A DNA stretch of 33,741 bases from Symbiodinium natans. Taxonomy: Eukaryota; Sar; Dinophyceae; Suessiales; Symbiodiniaceae. Position 1 is the stretch's first letter, and every line of letters starts with the position of its first letter. The DNA is taken from assembly GCA_905221605.1 (NCBI GenBank), contig CAJNDS010001121.1:1-33741 (forward strand), written 5' to 3'. The position numbers and the translations under genes were made by a program. Below are positions 6,485 to 19,229 of the stretch, one piece after another. The notes beneath the pieces are model-generated. The model searched no databases and was not told where the DNA came from. It saw only the letters and a list, made by a program, of their open reading frames with translations.

Positions 6485-9400
6485 GGGGCCACTGCAAGCT
6501 GAGGAAGCTGAGATTTGCCAGGCCACTACAAGCTGCTGAGGAAGCTGAGGTTTCCCAGGACACTACAAGCTGAGGAAGCTGAGATTCGCCAGGCCATTGC
6601 AAGCTGAGGAAGCTGAGATCTGAGATTGCCAGGCCACTACAAGCTGAGGAAGCTGAGATTTGCCAGGTCACTACAGGCTGAGGAAGCTGAGATTTGCCAG
6701 GCCACTACAGGCTGAGGAAGCTGAGATTTGCCAGGCCACTACAAGCTGAGAAAGCTGAGATTCGCCAAGCCACTACAAGCTGAGGAAGCTGAGATTTGCC
6801 AGGCCGCTACAAGCTGAGGAAGCTGAGATTTGCCAGGCCACTACAAGCTGAGGAAGCTGAGATTTGCCAGGCCACTGCAAGCTGAGGAAGCTGAGATTTG
6901 CCAGGCCACTGCAAGCTGAGGAAGCTGAGATTTGCCAGGCCACTACAAGCGAGGAAGCTGAGATTTGCCAGGCCACTACAAGCTGAGGAAGCTGAGATTT
7001 GCCAGGCCACTACAAGCTGAGGAAGCTGAGATTTGCCATGCCACGAGAAAGCTGAGATTTGCCAGGCCGCAACAAGCTGAGGAAGCTGAGATTTGCCAGG
7101 CCACTAGAAGCTGAGGAAGCTCAGATTTGCCAGGCCACTACAAGCTGAGGAAGCTGAGATTTGCCAAGATTTGCCAGGCCACTACAAGCTGAGGAAGCTG
7201 AGATTTGCCAGGCCACTACAAACCAAGGAAGCTGAGATTTGCCAGGCCACTACAAGCTGAGGAAGCTGAGATTTGCGAGGCCACTAAAAGCAGAGGAAGC
7301 TGAGATTTGACAGGCTGAGATTTGCCAGGCCACTGCAAGCTGAGGAGGCTGAGACTTGCCAGGCCACTACAAGCTGAGGAAGCTGAGATTTGCCAGGCCA
7401 GTACAAGCTGAGGAAGCTGAGATTTGCCAGGCCACTACAAGCTGAGGAAGCTGAGATGCCAGGCCACTACAGGCTGAGGAAGCTCAGATTTGCCAGGCCA
7501 CAACAAGCTGAGGAAGCTGAGATTTGCCAGGCCACTACAAGCTGAGGAAGCTGATTTTCCAAGATTTGCCAGGCCACTACAAGCTGAGGAAGCTGAGATT
7601 TGCCAGGCCACTGCAAGCTGAGGAAGCTGAGATTTTTGCCAGGCTACTGCAAGCTGAGGAAGCTGAGATTTGCCAGGCCACTACAAGCTGAGGAAGCTGA
7701 GATTTGCCAGGCCACTGCAAGCTGAGGAATCTGAGATTTGCCAAGCCACTATACAAGCTGAGGTGGCTGAGATTTGCCAAGCCACTACAATCTGAAAAGC
7801 TGAGATTTGCCAGGCCACTGCAAGCTGAGGAAGCTGAGATTTGCCAGGCCACTACAAGCTGAGGAAGCTGAGATTTACGAGGCCACTACAAGCTGAGGAA
7901 GCTGAAATTTGCCAGGCCACTATCAGCTGATGAAGCTGAGATTTGCAAGGCCACGGCAAGCTGAGGAAGCACTGCAAGCTGAGGAAGCTGAGATTTGCCA
8001 GGCCACTACAAGCCGAGGAAGCTGAGATCTGAGACGTGCCAGGCCACCACAAGCTGAGGAAGCTGAGATTTGCCAGGCCACTACAAGCTAGGAAGCTGAG
8101 ATTTGCCAGGCCACTACAAGCTGAGGAAGCTGAGATTTGCCAGGCCACTACAAGCTCAAAAAGCTGAGATTTGCCAGGCCACTACAAGCTGAGGAAGCTG
8201 AGATTCGCCAGGCCACTACAAGCTGAGGAAGCTGAGATCTGAGATTTGCCAGGCCACTACAAGCTGAGGTGCCAGGCCACTACAAGCCGAGGAAGCTGAG
8301 CTACAAGCTGAGGAAGCTGAGATTTGCCAGGCCACTACAAGCTGAGGAAGCTGAGACTTGCCAGGCCACTACAAGCTGAGGAAGCTGAGATTTGCAAGGC
8401 CACTAAAAGCAGAGGAAGCTGAGATTTGACAGGCTGAGATTTGCCAGGCCACTGCAAGCTGAGGAAGCTGAGATTTGCCAGGCCACTACAAGCTGAGGAA
8501 GCTGAGATTTACCAAGCCACTACGAAGCTGAGATGTGCCAGGCCACTACAAGCTGAGGAAGCTGCGATTTGCCAGGCCACTACAAGCTGAGGAAGCCACA
8601 ACAAGCTGAGGAAGCTGAGATTTGCCAGGCCACTACAAGCTGAGGAAGCTGAGATTTGCCAGGCCACTACAAGCTGAGGAAGCTGAGATTTGCCAGGCCA
8701 CTACAAGCTGAGGAAGCTGAGATTTGCCAGGCCACTACAAGGTGAGGAAGCTGAGATTTGCCAGGCCACTACAAGCTGAGGAAGCTGAGATTCGCCAGGC
8801 CACTACAAGCTGAGGAAGCTGAGATCTGAGATTTGCCAGGCCACTACAAGCTGAGGTGCCAGGCCACTACAAGCCGAGGAAGCTGAGATTTGCCAGGCCA
8901 CTACAAGCTAGGAAGCTGAGATTTGCCAGGCCACTACAAGCTGAGGAAGCTGAGATTTGCCAGGCCACTACAAGCTGAGGAAGCTGAGATTTGCCAGGCC
9001 ACGAAAAGCAGAGGAAGCTGAGATTTGACAGGCTGAGGAAGCTGAGATTTGCCAGGCCACTACAAGCTGAGGAAGCTGAGATTTACCAAGCCACTACGAA
9101 GCTGAGATGTGCCAGGCCACTACAAGCTGAGGAAGCTGAGATTTGCCAGGCCACTACAAGCTGAGGAAGCTGAGATGCCAGGCCACTACAGGCTGAGGAA
9201 GCTCAGATTTGCCAGGCCACTACAAGCTGAGGAAGCTGAGATTTGCCAGGCCACTAAAAGCAGAGGAAGCTGAGATTTGACAGGCTGAGATTTGCCAGGC
9301 CACTGCAAGCTGAGGAAGCTGAGATTTGCCAGGCCACTACAAGCTGAGGAAGCTGAGATTTGCCAGGCCACTACAAGCTGAGGAAGCTGAGATTTGCCAG

Positions 9401-12400
9401 GCCACTACAAGCTGAGGAAGCCACAACAAGCTGAGGAAGCTGAGATTTGCCAGGCCACTACAAGCTGAGGAAGCTGAGATTTGCCAGGCCACTACAAGCT
9501 GAGGAAGCTGATTTGCCAAGCAAGCCACTACAAGCTGAGGAAGCTGAGATTTGCCAGGCCACTACAAGCTGAGGAATCTGAGATTTGCCAGGCCACTGCA
9601 AGCTGAGGAAGCTGAGATTTGCCAGGCCACTACAAGCTGAGATTTGCCAGGCCACTACAAGCTGAGGAAGCGGAGATTTGCCAGGCCACTATCAGCTGAT
9701 GAAGCTGAGACTTGCCAGGCCACTGCAAGCTGAGGAAGCTGAGATTTGTCAGGCCACTGCAAGCTGAGGAAGGTGAGATTTGCCAGGCCACTACAAGCTG
9801 AGGAAGCTGAGATTTGCCAGGCCACTACAAGCTGAGGAAGCTGAGATTTCCCAGGACACTACAAGCTGAGGAAGCTGAGATTTGCCAGGCCATTGCAAGC
9901 TGAGGAAGCTGAGATCTGAGATTTGCCAGGCCTCACAAGCTGAGGAAGCTGAGATTTGCCAGGCCACTACAAGCTGAGGAAGCTGAGATTTGCCAGGCCA
10001 CTACAAGCTGAGGAAGCTGAGATTTGCCATGCCACGAGGAAGCTGAGATTTGCCAGGCCGCAACAAGCTGAGGAAGCTGAGATTTGTCAGGCCACTAGAA
10101 GCTGAAGAAGCTCAGATTTGCCAGGCCACTACAAGCTGAGGAAGCTGAGATTTGCCAAGATTTGCCAGGCCACTACAAGCTGAGGAAGCTGAGATTTGCC
10201 AGGCCACTACAAACCAAGGAAGCTGAGATTTGCCAGGCCACTACAAGCTGAGGAAGCTGAGATTTGCGAGGCCACTAAAAGCAGAGGAAGCTGAGATTTG
10301 ACAGGCTGAGATTTGCCAGGCCACTGCAAGCTGAGGAAGCTGAGACTTGCCAGGCCACTACAAGCTGAGGAAGCTGAGATTTGCCAGGCCAGTACAAGCT
10401 GAGGAAGCTGAGATTTGCCAGGCCACTACAAGCTGAGGAAGCTGAGATGCCAGGCCACTAGAGGCTGAGGAAGCTCAGATTTGCCAGGCCACTACAAGCT
10501 GAGGAAGCTGAGATTTGCCAGGCCACTACAAGCTGAGGAAGCTGATTTGCCAAGATTTGCCAGGCCACTACAAGCTGAGGAAGCTGAGATTTGCCAGGCC
10601 ACTGCAAGCTGAGGAAGCTGAGATTTTTGCCAGGCTACTGCAAGCTGAGGAAGCTGAGATTTGCCAGGCCACTACAAGCTGAGGAAGCTGAGATTTGCCA
10701 GGCCACTACAAGCTGAGGAATCTGAGATTTGCCAAGCCACTACAAGCTGAGGTGGCTGAGATTTGCCAGCCACTACAATCTGAAAAGCTGAGATTTGCCA
10801 GGCCACTGCAAGCTGAGGAAGCTGAGATTTGCCAGGCCACTACAAGCTGAGGAAGCTGAGATTTACCAGGCCACTACAAGCTGAGGAAGCTGAAATTTGC
10901 CAGGCCACTATCAGCTGATGAAGCTGAGATTTGCAAGGCCACGGCAAGCTGAAAGGCCACGGCAAGCTGAGGAAGCTGAGATCTGCCAGGCCACTGCAGG
11001 CTGAGGAAGCTGAGATTTGGCAGGCCACTGCAAGCTGAGGAAGCTGAGATTTGCCAGGCCACTACAAGCTGAGGAAGCTGAGATTTGCCAGGCCACTACA
11101 GGCCGAGGAAGCTGAGATTTGCCAGGCCACTACCAGCTGAGGAAGCTGCGACTTGCCAGGCCAACTACAAGCTGAGGAAGCTGAGATTTGCCAGGCCACT
11201 ACAGGCTGAGGAAGCTGAGACTTGCCAGGCCACTACAAGCTGAGGAAGCTGAGATTTGCCAGGCCACTACAAGCTGAGGAAGCTGAGATTTCCCAGGCCA
11301 CTACAGGAGGAAGCTGAGATTTCCCGGGCCAGAGGAAGCTGAGATTTGCCAGGCCACTACAAGCTGAGCTGAGATCTGAGACGTGCCAGGCCACCACAAG
11401 CTGAGGAAGCTGAGATTTGCCAGGCCACTACAAGCTAGGAAGCTGAGATTTGCCAGGCCACTACAAGCTGAGGAAGCTGAGATTTGCCAGGCCACTACAA
11501 GCTCAAAAAGCTGAGATTTGCCAGGCCACTACAAGCTGAGGAAGCTGAGATTCGCCAGGCCACTACAAGCTGAGGAAGCTGAGATCTGAGATTTGCCAGG
11601 CCACTACAAGCTGAGGTGCCAGGCCACTACAAGCCGAGGAAGCTGAGCTACAAGCTGAGGAAGCTGAGATTTGCCAGGCCACTACAAGCTGAGGAAGCTG
11701 AGACTTGCCAGGCCACTACAAGCTGAGGAAGCTGAGATTTGCAAGGCCACTAAAAGCAGAGGAAGCTGAGATTTGACAGGCTGAGATTTGCCAGGCCACT
11801 GCAAGCTGAGGAAGCTGAGATTTGCCAGGCCACTACAAGCTGAGGAAGCTGAGATTTACCAAGCCACTACGAAGCTGAGATGTGCCAGGCCACTACAAGC
11901 TGAGGAAGCTGAGATTTGCCAGGCCACTACAAGCTGAGGAAGCTGAGATGCCAGGCCACTACAGGCTGAGGAAGCTCAGATTTGCCAGGCCACTACAAGC
12001 TGAGGAAGCTGAGATTTGCCAGGCCACTAAAAGCAGAGGAAGCTGAGATTTGACAGGCTGAGATTTGCCAGGCCACTGCAAGCTGAGGAAGCTGAGATTT
12101 GCCAGGCCACTACAAGCTGAGGAAGCTGAGATTTGCCAGGCCACTACAAGCTGAGGAAGCTGAGATTTGCCAGGCCACTGCAAGCTGAGGAAGCTGAGAT
12201 TTGCCAGGCCACTACAAGCTGAAAAAAGCTGAGATTTGCCAGGCCACTACAAGCTGAGGAAGCTGAGATTTGCCAGGCCACTACAAGCTGAGGAACTGCA
12301 AGCTGAGATTTGCCAGGCCAAGCTGGGATTTGCCAGGCCACTGCAAGCTGAGCCACTGCAAGCTGAGGAAGCTGAGATTTGCCAGGCCACTACAAGCGGA

Positions 12401-12843
12401 GGAAGCTGAGATTTGCCAGGCCACTACAAGCTGAGGAAGCTGAGATTTGCCAGGCCACTACAAGCTGAGGAAGCTGAGATCTGAGATTTGCCTGGCCACT
12501 ACAAGCTGAGGAAGCTGAGATTCGCCAGGCCACTACAAGCTGAGGATGCCAGGCCACTACAAGCTGATGAAGCTGAATCTCAGCTTCCTCAGCTTGCAGT
12601 GGCCTGGCAAATCTCAGCCTCTGGCCCGGGAAATCTCAGCTTCCTCCTGTAGTGGCCTGGGAAATCTCAGCTTCCTCAGCTTGTAGTGGCCGGTAAATCT
12701 CAGCTTCCTCAGCTTGTAGTGGCCTGGGAAATCTCAGCTTCCTCAGCTTGCAGTGGTGTGGCAAATCTCAGCTTCATCAGCTTGTAGTCTCAGCTTCCTC
12801 AGCTTGTAGTGGCTTGGTAAATCTCAGCTTCCTCAGCTTGTAG

Positions 12844-13003
12844 AGAACCTGATGTTGGGGTCCCGAGGGCAAGAGCGACCTTTTTTTATGAGTCTAACGG
12901 TGTGGACAGGAGCTTACAGACCGGCGTTAACTGGGTCTCAAGGTGTGATGACTGTAGAACCACTTCTAGTATCTGTTCATGAGTGATTGATTCCAGGGTC
13001 TTT
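12844..13003. other. 160-bp non-satellite islet
   Basis: Unique sequence between CTTGTAG and GCCTGGCAAATCTC, starting AGAACCTGATGTTGGGG and ending TTCCAGGGTCTTT. The satellite resumes nearly in register, missing about two bases, and I see no target-site duplication. It contains a T7 run at 12,881-12,887. On the minus strand it carries a protein-like frame (separate entry). It matches nothing else in the window and is absent from the other two copies of the segment. Confidence 0.85.
12886..13002 (-). other. Short protein-like open frame in the islet (possible captured coding fragment)
   Basis: Thirty-eight codons plus a TAA stop on the minus strand, beginning KTLESITHEQ near 13,002 and ending KLLSTPLDS. 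The composition is mixed and amphipathic (ITHEQILEVVLQSSHLETQ), unlike the biased peptides of the satellite. The frame is open upstream into the satellite, which supplies a nominal ATG-started leader, so no start of its own is shown. It could be the 3' end of an exon or a retroelement fragment carried into the array, or chance. I do not recognise a family. Confidence 0.3.
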
Positions 13004-13787
13004 GCCTGGCAAATCTCAGCTTCCTCAGCTTGTAGTGGCCTGGCAAATCTCAGCTTCCTCAGCTTGTAGTGGCCTGGCAAATCTCAGCTTCCTCAGCCTG
13101 TAGTGGCCTGGCAAATCTCAGCTTCCTCAGCTTGTAGTTGGCCTGGCAAGTCGCAGCTTCCTCAGCTGGTAGTGGCCTGGCAAATCTCAGCTTCCTCGGC
13201 CTGTAGTGGCCTGGCAAATCTCAGCTTCCTCAGCTTGTAGTGGCCTGGCAAATCTCAGCTTCCTCAGCTTGCAGTGGCCTGCCAAATCTCAGCTTCCTCA
13301 GCCTGCAGTGGCCTGGCAGATCTCAGCTTCCTCAGCCTGCCGTGGCCTTGCAAATCTCAGCTTCATCAGCTGATAGTGGCCTGGCAAATTTCAGCTTCCT
13401 CAGCTTGTAGTGGCCTGGTAAATCTCAGCTTCCTCAGCTTGTAGTGGCCTGGCAAATCTCAGCTTCCTCAGCTTGCAGTGGCCTGGCAAATCTCAGCTTT
13501 TCAGATTGTAGTTTCTGGCAAATCTCAGCCACCTCAGCTTGTAGTGGCTTGGCAAATCTCAGATTCCTCAGCTTGTAGTGGCCTGGCAAATCTCAGCTTC
13601 CTCAGCTTGTAGTGGCCTGGCAAATCTCAGCTTCCTCAGCTTGCAGTAGCCTGGCAAAAATCTCAGCTTCCTCAGCTTGCAGTGGCCTGGCAAATCTCAG
13701 CTTCCTCAGCTTGTAGTGGCCTGGCAAATCTTGGCAAATCAGCTTCCTCAGCTTGTAGTGGCCTGGCAAATCTCAGCTTCCCTCAGC

Positions 13788-14090
13788 TGTGTGCCTGCAA
13801 ATCTGACTTCCATCAGCCTGTAAGTGCCTGGCATCTCAAGCTCCTCAAGGTGTAGTGGCCTGGCAATCTTACCTTCCTCAGCTTGTCTGGCCTGGCAAAT
13901 CTCGAGCTTCCTCAGCTTGTGTTGTCCTGGCAATCTCAGCTTCCTCGCTTGCAGTGGCCTGGCAAATCTCGCCTGTCAAATCGAAGCTTCCTCTGCTTTT
14001 AGTGGTCCTGGCAAATCGTCAGCTTCCTCAGCGTGTAAAGTGGCCTTGCAATCTCAGCTTCCTGCTGTCGTTGGGCCTCAAAATCTCAGC
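13788..14090. other. Error-like patch 1 in satellite
   Basis: Frequent single-base gains and losses (AGCTGTGTGCCTGCAAATC, GGCATCTCAAGCTCC, GGTCCTGGCAAATCGTCAGC). A clean version of the same unit order is at about 23,680-23,985, and as the reverse complement at about 10,190-10,500. This suggests low-quality consensus rather than old satellite decay. Confidence 0.7.
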
Positions 14091-17000
14091 TTCCTCAGCT
14101 TGTAGTGGTAGTGGCCTGGCAAATCTTGGCAAATCTCAGCTTCCTCAGCTTGTAGTGGCTTGGCAAATCTGAGCTTCTTCAGCTTCTAGTGGCCTGACAA
14201 ATCTCAGCTTCCTCAGCTTGTTGCGGCCTGGCAAATCTCAGCTTCCTCGTGGCATGGCAAATCTCAGCTTCCTCAGCTTGTAGTGGCCTGGCAAATCTCA
14301 GCTTCCTCAGCTTGTAGTGGCCTGGCAAATCTCAGCTTCCTCAGCTTGTAGTGGCCTGGCAAATCGCAGCTTCCTCAGCTTGTAGTGGCCTGGCAAATCT
14401 CAGCTTCATCAGCTGATAGTGGCCGGGCAAATCTCAGCTTCCTCAGCTTGTAGTGGCCTGGCAAATCTCAGCTTCCTCAGCTTGTAGTGGCCTGGCAAAT
14501 CTCACCTTCCTCAGCTTGCAGTGGCCTGACAAATCTCAGCTTCCTCAGCTTGCAGTGGCCTGGCAAGTCTCAGCTTCATCAGCTGATAGTGGCCTGGCAA
14601 ATCTCCGCTTCCTCAGCTTGTAGTGGCCTGGCAAATCTCAGCTTGTAGTGGCCTGGCAAATCTCAGCTTCCTCAGCTTGCAGTGGCCTGGCAAATCTCAG
14701 ATTCCTCAGCTTGTAGTGGCCTGGCAAATCTCAGCTTCCTCAGCTTGTAGTGGCTTGCTTGGCAAATCAGCTTCCTCAGCTTGTAGTGGCCTGGCAAATC
14801 TCAGCTTCCTCAGCTTGTAGTGGCCTGGCAAATCTCAGCTTCCTCAGCTTGTTGTGGCTTCCTCAGCTTGTAGTGGCCTGGCAAATCTCAGCTTCCTCAG
14901 CTTGTAGTGGCCTGGCAAATCTCAGCTTCCTCAGCTTGTAGTGGCCTGGCAAATCTCAGCTTCCTCAGCTTGCAGTGGCCTGGCAAATCTCAGCCTGTCA
15001 AATCTCAGCTTCCTCTGCTTTTAGTGGCCTGGCAAATCTCAGCTTCCTCAGCTTGTAGTGGCCTGGCAAATCTGAGCTTCCTCAGCCTGTAGTGGCCTGG
15101 CATCTCAGCTTCCTCAGCTTGTAGTGGCCTGGCAAATCTCAGCTTCCTCAGCTTGTAGTGGCCTGGCACATCTCAGCTTCGTAGTGGCTTGGTAAATCTC
15201 AGCTTCCTCAGCTTGTAGTGGCCTGGCAAATCTCAGCTTCCTCAGCCTGCAGTGGCCTGGCAAATCTCAGCCTCAGCTTCCTCTGCTTTTAGTGGCCTGG
15301 CAAATCTCAGCTTCCTCAGCTTGTAGTGGCCTGGCAAATCTCAGCTTCCTCAGCTTGTAGTGGCCTGGCAAATCTCAGCTTCCTCAGCTTGTAGTGGCCT
15401 GGCAAATCTCAGCTTCCTCGGCTTGTAGTGGCCTGGCACCTCAGCTTGTAGTGGCCTGGCAAATCTCAGATCTCAGCTTCCTCAGCTTGTAGTGGCCTGA
15501 GCTTCCTCAGCTTGGCCTGGCAAATCTCAGCTTCCTCACCTTGTAGTGGCCTGGCAAATCTCAGCTTCCTCAGCTTGTAGTGGCCCTGGCAAATCTCAGC
15601 TTCCTCACTTGTAGTGGCCTGGCAAATCTCAGCTTCCTCAGCTTGTAGTGGCCTGGCAAATCTCAGCTTCCTCAGCTTGTTGTTGGCTTCCTCAGCTTGT
15701 AGTGGCCTGGCAAATCGCAGCTTCCTCAGCTTGTAGTGGCCTGGCACATCTCAGCTTCGTAGTGGCTTGGTAAATCTCAGCTTCCTCAGCTTGTAGTGGC
15801 CTGGCAAATCTCAGCTTCCTCAGCTTGCAGTGGCCTGGCAAATCTCAGCCTGTCAAATCTCAGCTTCCTCTGCTTTTAGTGGCCTTGCAAATCTCAGCTT
15901 CCTCAGCTTGTAGTGGCCTGGCAAGTCTCAGCTTCCTCAGCTTGTAGTGGCCTGGCAAATCTCAGCTTCCTCAGCTTGTAGCTCAGCTTCCTCGGCTTGT
16001 AGTGGCCTGGCACCTCAGCTTGTAGTGGCCTGGCAAATCTCAGATCTCAGCTTCCTCAGCTTGTAGTGGCCTGGCGAATCTCAGCTTCCTCAGCTTGTAG
16101 TGGCCTGGCAAATCTCAGCTTTTTGAGCTTGTAGTGGCCTGGCAAATCTCAGCTTCCTCAGCTTGTAGTGGCCTGGCAAATCTCAGCTTCCTAGCTTGTA
16201 GTGGCCTGGCAAATCTCAGCTTCCTCAGCTTGTGGTGGCCTGGCACGTCTCAGATCTCAGCTTCCTCAGCTTGTAGTGGCCTGGCAAATCTCAGCTTCCT
16301 CAGCTTGCAGTGGCCTGCCAAATCTCAGCTTCCTCAGCCTGCAGTGTGCAGTGGCCTGGCAGATCTCAGCTTCCTCAGCTTGCCGTGGCCTTGCAAATCT
16401 CAGCTTCATCAGCTGATAGTGGCCTGGCAAATTTCAGCTTCCTCAGCTTGTAGTGGCCTCGTAAATCTCAGCTTCCTCAGCTTGTAGTGGCCTGGCAAAT
16501 CTCAGCTTCCTCAGCTTGCAGTGGCCTGGCAAATCTCAGCTTTTCAGATTGTAGTGGCTTGGCAAATCTCAGCCACCTCAGCTTGTATAGTGGCTTGGCA
16601 AATCTCAGATTCCTCAGCTTGCAGTGGCCTGGCAAATCTCAGCTTCCTCAGCTTGTAGTGGCCTGGCAAATCTCAGCTTCCTCAGCTTGCAGTAGCCTGG
16701 CAAAAATCTCAGCTTCCTCAGCTTGCAGTGGCCTGGCAAATCTCAGCTTCCTCAGCTTGTAGTGGCCTGGCAAATCTTGGAAAATCAGCTTCCTCAGCTT
16801 GTAGTGGCCTGGCAAATCTCAGCTTCCTCAGCTTGTAGTGGCCTGGCAAATCTGAGCTTCCTCAGCCTGTAGTGGCCTGGCATCTCAGCTTCCTCAGCTT
16901 GTAGTGGCCTGGCAAATCTCAGCTTCCTCAGCTTGTACTGGCCTGGCAAATCTCAGCTTCCTCAGCTTGTAGTGGCCTGGCAAGTCTCAGCTTCCTCAGC

Positions 17001-17854
17001 TTGCAGTGGCCTGGCAAATCTCAGCCTGTCAAATCTCAGCTTCCTCTGCTTTTAGTGGCCTCGCAAATCTCAGCTTCCTCAGCTTGTAGTGGCCTGGCAA
17101 ATCTCAGCTTCCTTGGTTTGTAGTGGCCTGGCAAATCTCAGCTTCCTCAGCTTGTAGTGGCCTGGCAAATCTTGGCAAATCTCAGCTTCCTCAGCTTGTA
17201 GTGGCCTGGCAAATCTGAGCTTCCTCAGCTTCTAGTGGCCTGGCAAATCTCAGCTTCCTCAGCTTGTTGCGGCCTGGCAAATCTCAGCTTTCTCGTGGCA
17301 TGGCAAATCTCAGCTTCCTCAGCTTGTAGTGGCCTGGCAAATCTCAGCTTCCTCAGCTTGTAGTGGCCTGGCAAATCTCAGCTTCCTCGCTTGTAGTGGC
17401 CTGGCAAATCTCAGCTTCCTCAGCTTGCAGTGGCCTGGCAAATCTCAGCTTCCTCAGCTTGCAGTGGCCTGGCAAATCTCAGCTTCCTCAGCTTGTAGTG
17501 GCCTGGCAAATCTCAGCTTCCTCAGCTTGTAGCGGCCTGGCAAATCTCAGCTTCCTCAGCTTGTAGTGGCTTGGCGAATCTCAGCTTTCTCAGCTTGTAG
17601 TGGCCTGGCAAATCTCAGCTTCCTCAGCCTGTAGTGGCCTGGCAAATCTCAGCTTCCTCAGCCTGTAGTGACCTGGCAAATCTCAGCTTCCTCAGCTTGT
17701 AGTGGCCTGGCAATCTCAGATCTCAGCTTCCTCAGCTTGCAATGGCCTGGCGAATCTCAGCTTCCTCAGCTTGTAGTGTCCTGGGAAACCTCAGCTTCCT
17801 CAGCAGCTTGTAGTGGCCTGGCAAACCTCAGCTTCCTCAGCTTGCAGTGGCCCC

Positions 17855-18022
17855 GGGGACCATGGTATTTGCGATGCTTTTGGAACCAGCGAATTTGTGG
17901 ACCATGGCATTTGCGATGCTTTTGGAAGCAGCGAATTCGGGGACCATGGTATTTGCGATGCTTTTGGAACCAGCGAATTCGGGGACCATGGTATTTGCGA
18001 TGATTTTGGAAACAGCGAATTC
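17855..18022 (-). repeat. 42-bp x4 block within the satellite, copy 2 (inverted)
   Basis: Reverse-complement copy of 6,317-6,484 (coordinate sum 24,339) with the same four variants in order. One GAATTC-type palindrome is lost (GAATTTGTGG) in the unit next to the outermost GGGGACC end. Confidence 0.93.
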
Positions 18023-19229
18023 GGCAAATCTCAGCTTCCTCAGCTTGTAGTGGCCTGGCAAATCTCAGGTTCCTCAGCTTCCTCAGCTTGTAGTGGCCCA
18101 GCGAATCTCAGCTTCCTCAGCTTGTAGTGGCCTGGCGAATCTCAGCTTCCTCAGCTTGTAGGCCTGGCAAATCTGAGCTTCCTCAGCTTGTAGTGGCCTG
18201 GCAAATCTCAGCTTCCTCAGCCTGTAGTGACCTGGCAAATCTCAGCTTCCTCAGCTTGTAGTGGCTTGGCAAATCTCAGCTTCCTCAGCTTGTAGTAGCT
18301 TGTAGTGGCCTGGCAAAGCTTGTAGTGGCCTGGCAAATCTCAGCTTCCTCAGCTTGTAGTGGCCTGGCAAATCTCAGATCTCAGCTTTCCTCAGCTTGTA
18401 GTGGCCTGGGAAATCTCAGCTTCCTCAGCTTGTAGTGGCCTGGCAAATCTCAGCTTCATCAGCTGATAGTGGCCTGGCAAATCTCAGCTTCCTCAGCTTG
18501 TACTGGCCTGGCAAATCTCAGCTTGTAGTGACCTGTCAAATCTCAGCTTCCTCAGCTTGCAGTGGCCTGACAAATCTCAGCTTCCTCAGCTTGCAGTGGC
18601 CTGGCAAATCTCAGCTTCATCAGCTGATAGTGGCCTGGCAAATCTCCGCTTCCTCAGCTTGTAGTGGCCTGGCAAATCTCAGCTTCCTCAGCTTGTAGTG
18701 GCCTGGCAAATCTCAGCTTTGTAGTGGCCTGGCAAATCTCAGCTTCCTCAGCTTGTAGTGGCCTGGCAAATCTCAGCTTCCTCAGCTTGTATTGGCTTGG
18801 CCAATCTTAGCTTCCTCACCTTGTAGTGGCCTGGCAAATCTCAGCTTCCTCAGCTTGTAGTGGCCTTGCAAATCGCAGCTTCCTCAGCTTGTAGTGGCCT
18901 GGCAAATTTCAGCCTCCTCAGCTTGCAGTGGCCTGGCAAATCTCAGCTTCCTCAGCTTCCTCAGCTTGTTGTGGCCTGGCAAATCTCAGCTTCCTCAGCT
19001 TGTAATGGCCTGGCGAATTTCAGCTTCCTCAACTTGTAGTGGCCTGGCAAATCTCAGCTTCCTCGGCTTGTAGTGGCCTGGCGAATCTCAGCTTCCTCAG
19101 CTTGCAGTGGCCTGGAAAATCTCAGCTTCCTCAGTTTGCAGTGGCCTGGCAAAGCTCAGCTTCATACAGCTTGTAGTGGCCCGGCAAATCTCAGCTTCCT
19201 CAGCTTGTAGTGGCATGGCAAATCTCAGC

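Larger units (their letters stand above)
4098..11370 (+). repeat. Left arm of giant inverted repeat
   Basis: The order of variant satellite units and the 168-bp 42-mer block here reappear, reversed, at 12,577-20,215. Paired landmarks have coordinate sums that drift only from 24,321-24,339 (outer) to 24,278 (middle) and 23,953 (inner), so the arms are collinear with few indels. The outer end coincides with the start of the satellite. Confidence 0.85.
4086..12576 (+). repeat. 34-bp satellite, block 1 (forward orientation)
   Basis: Tandem copies of a 34-bp unit; a canonical copy is 8,661-8,694. Key parts are GGCCACTACAAGCTG, then the internal near-duplication AAGCTGAGGAAGCTGAG, then ATTTGCC. 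Most copies differ by a few substitutions; length variants carry an added ATCTGAG (41 bp), GAGGAAGCCACAACAAGCTG or short deletions. It starts abruptly at about 4,086 against AT-rich DNA. Because 34 is not a multiple of 3, a frame runs through all three phases every 102 bp and meets the same stop, so the many 60-100 codon frames are by-products. Confidence 0.97.

Noticed and set aside
12844-12890. Pol III gene ending at the T7 run
   Set aside because: Only about 37 bp of unique DNA precede the run on that strand and no A-box or B-box is convincing.
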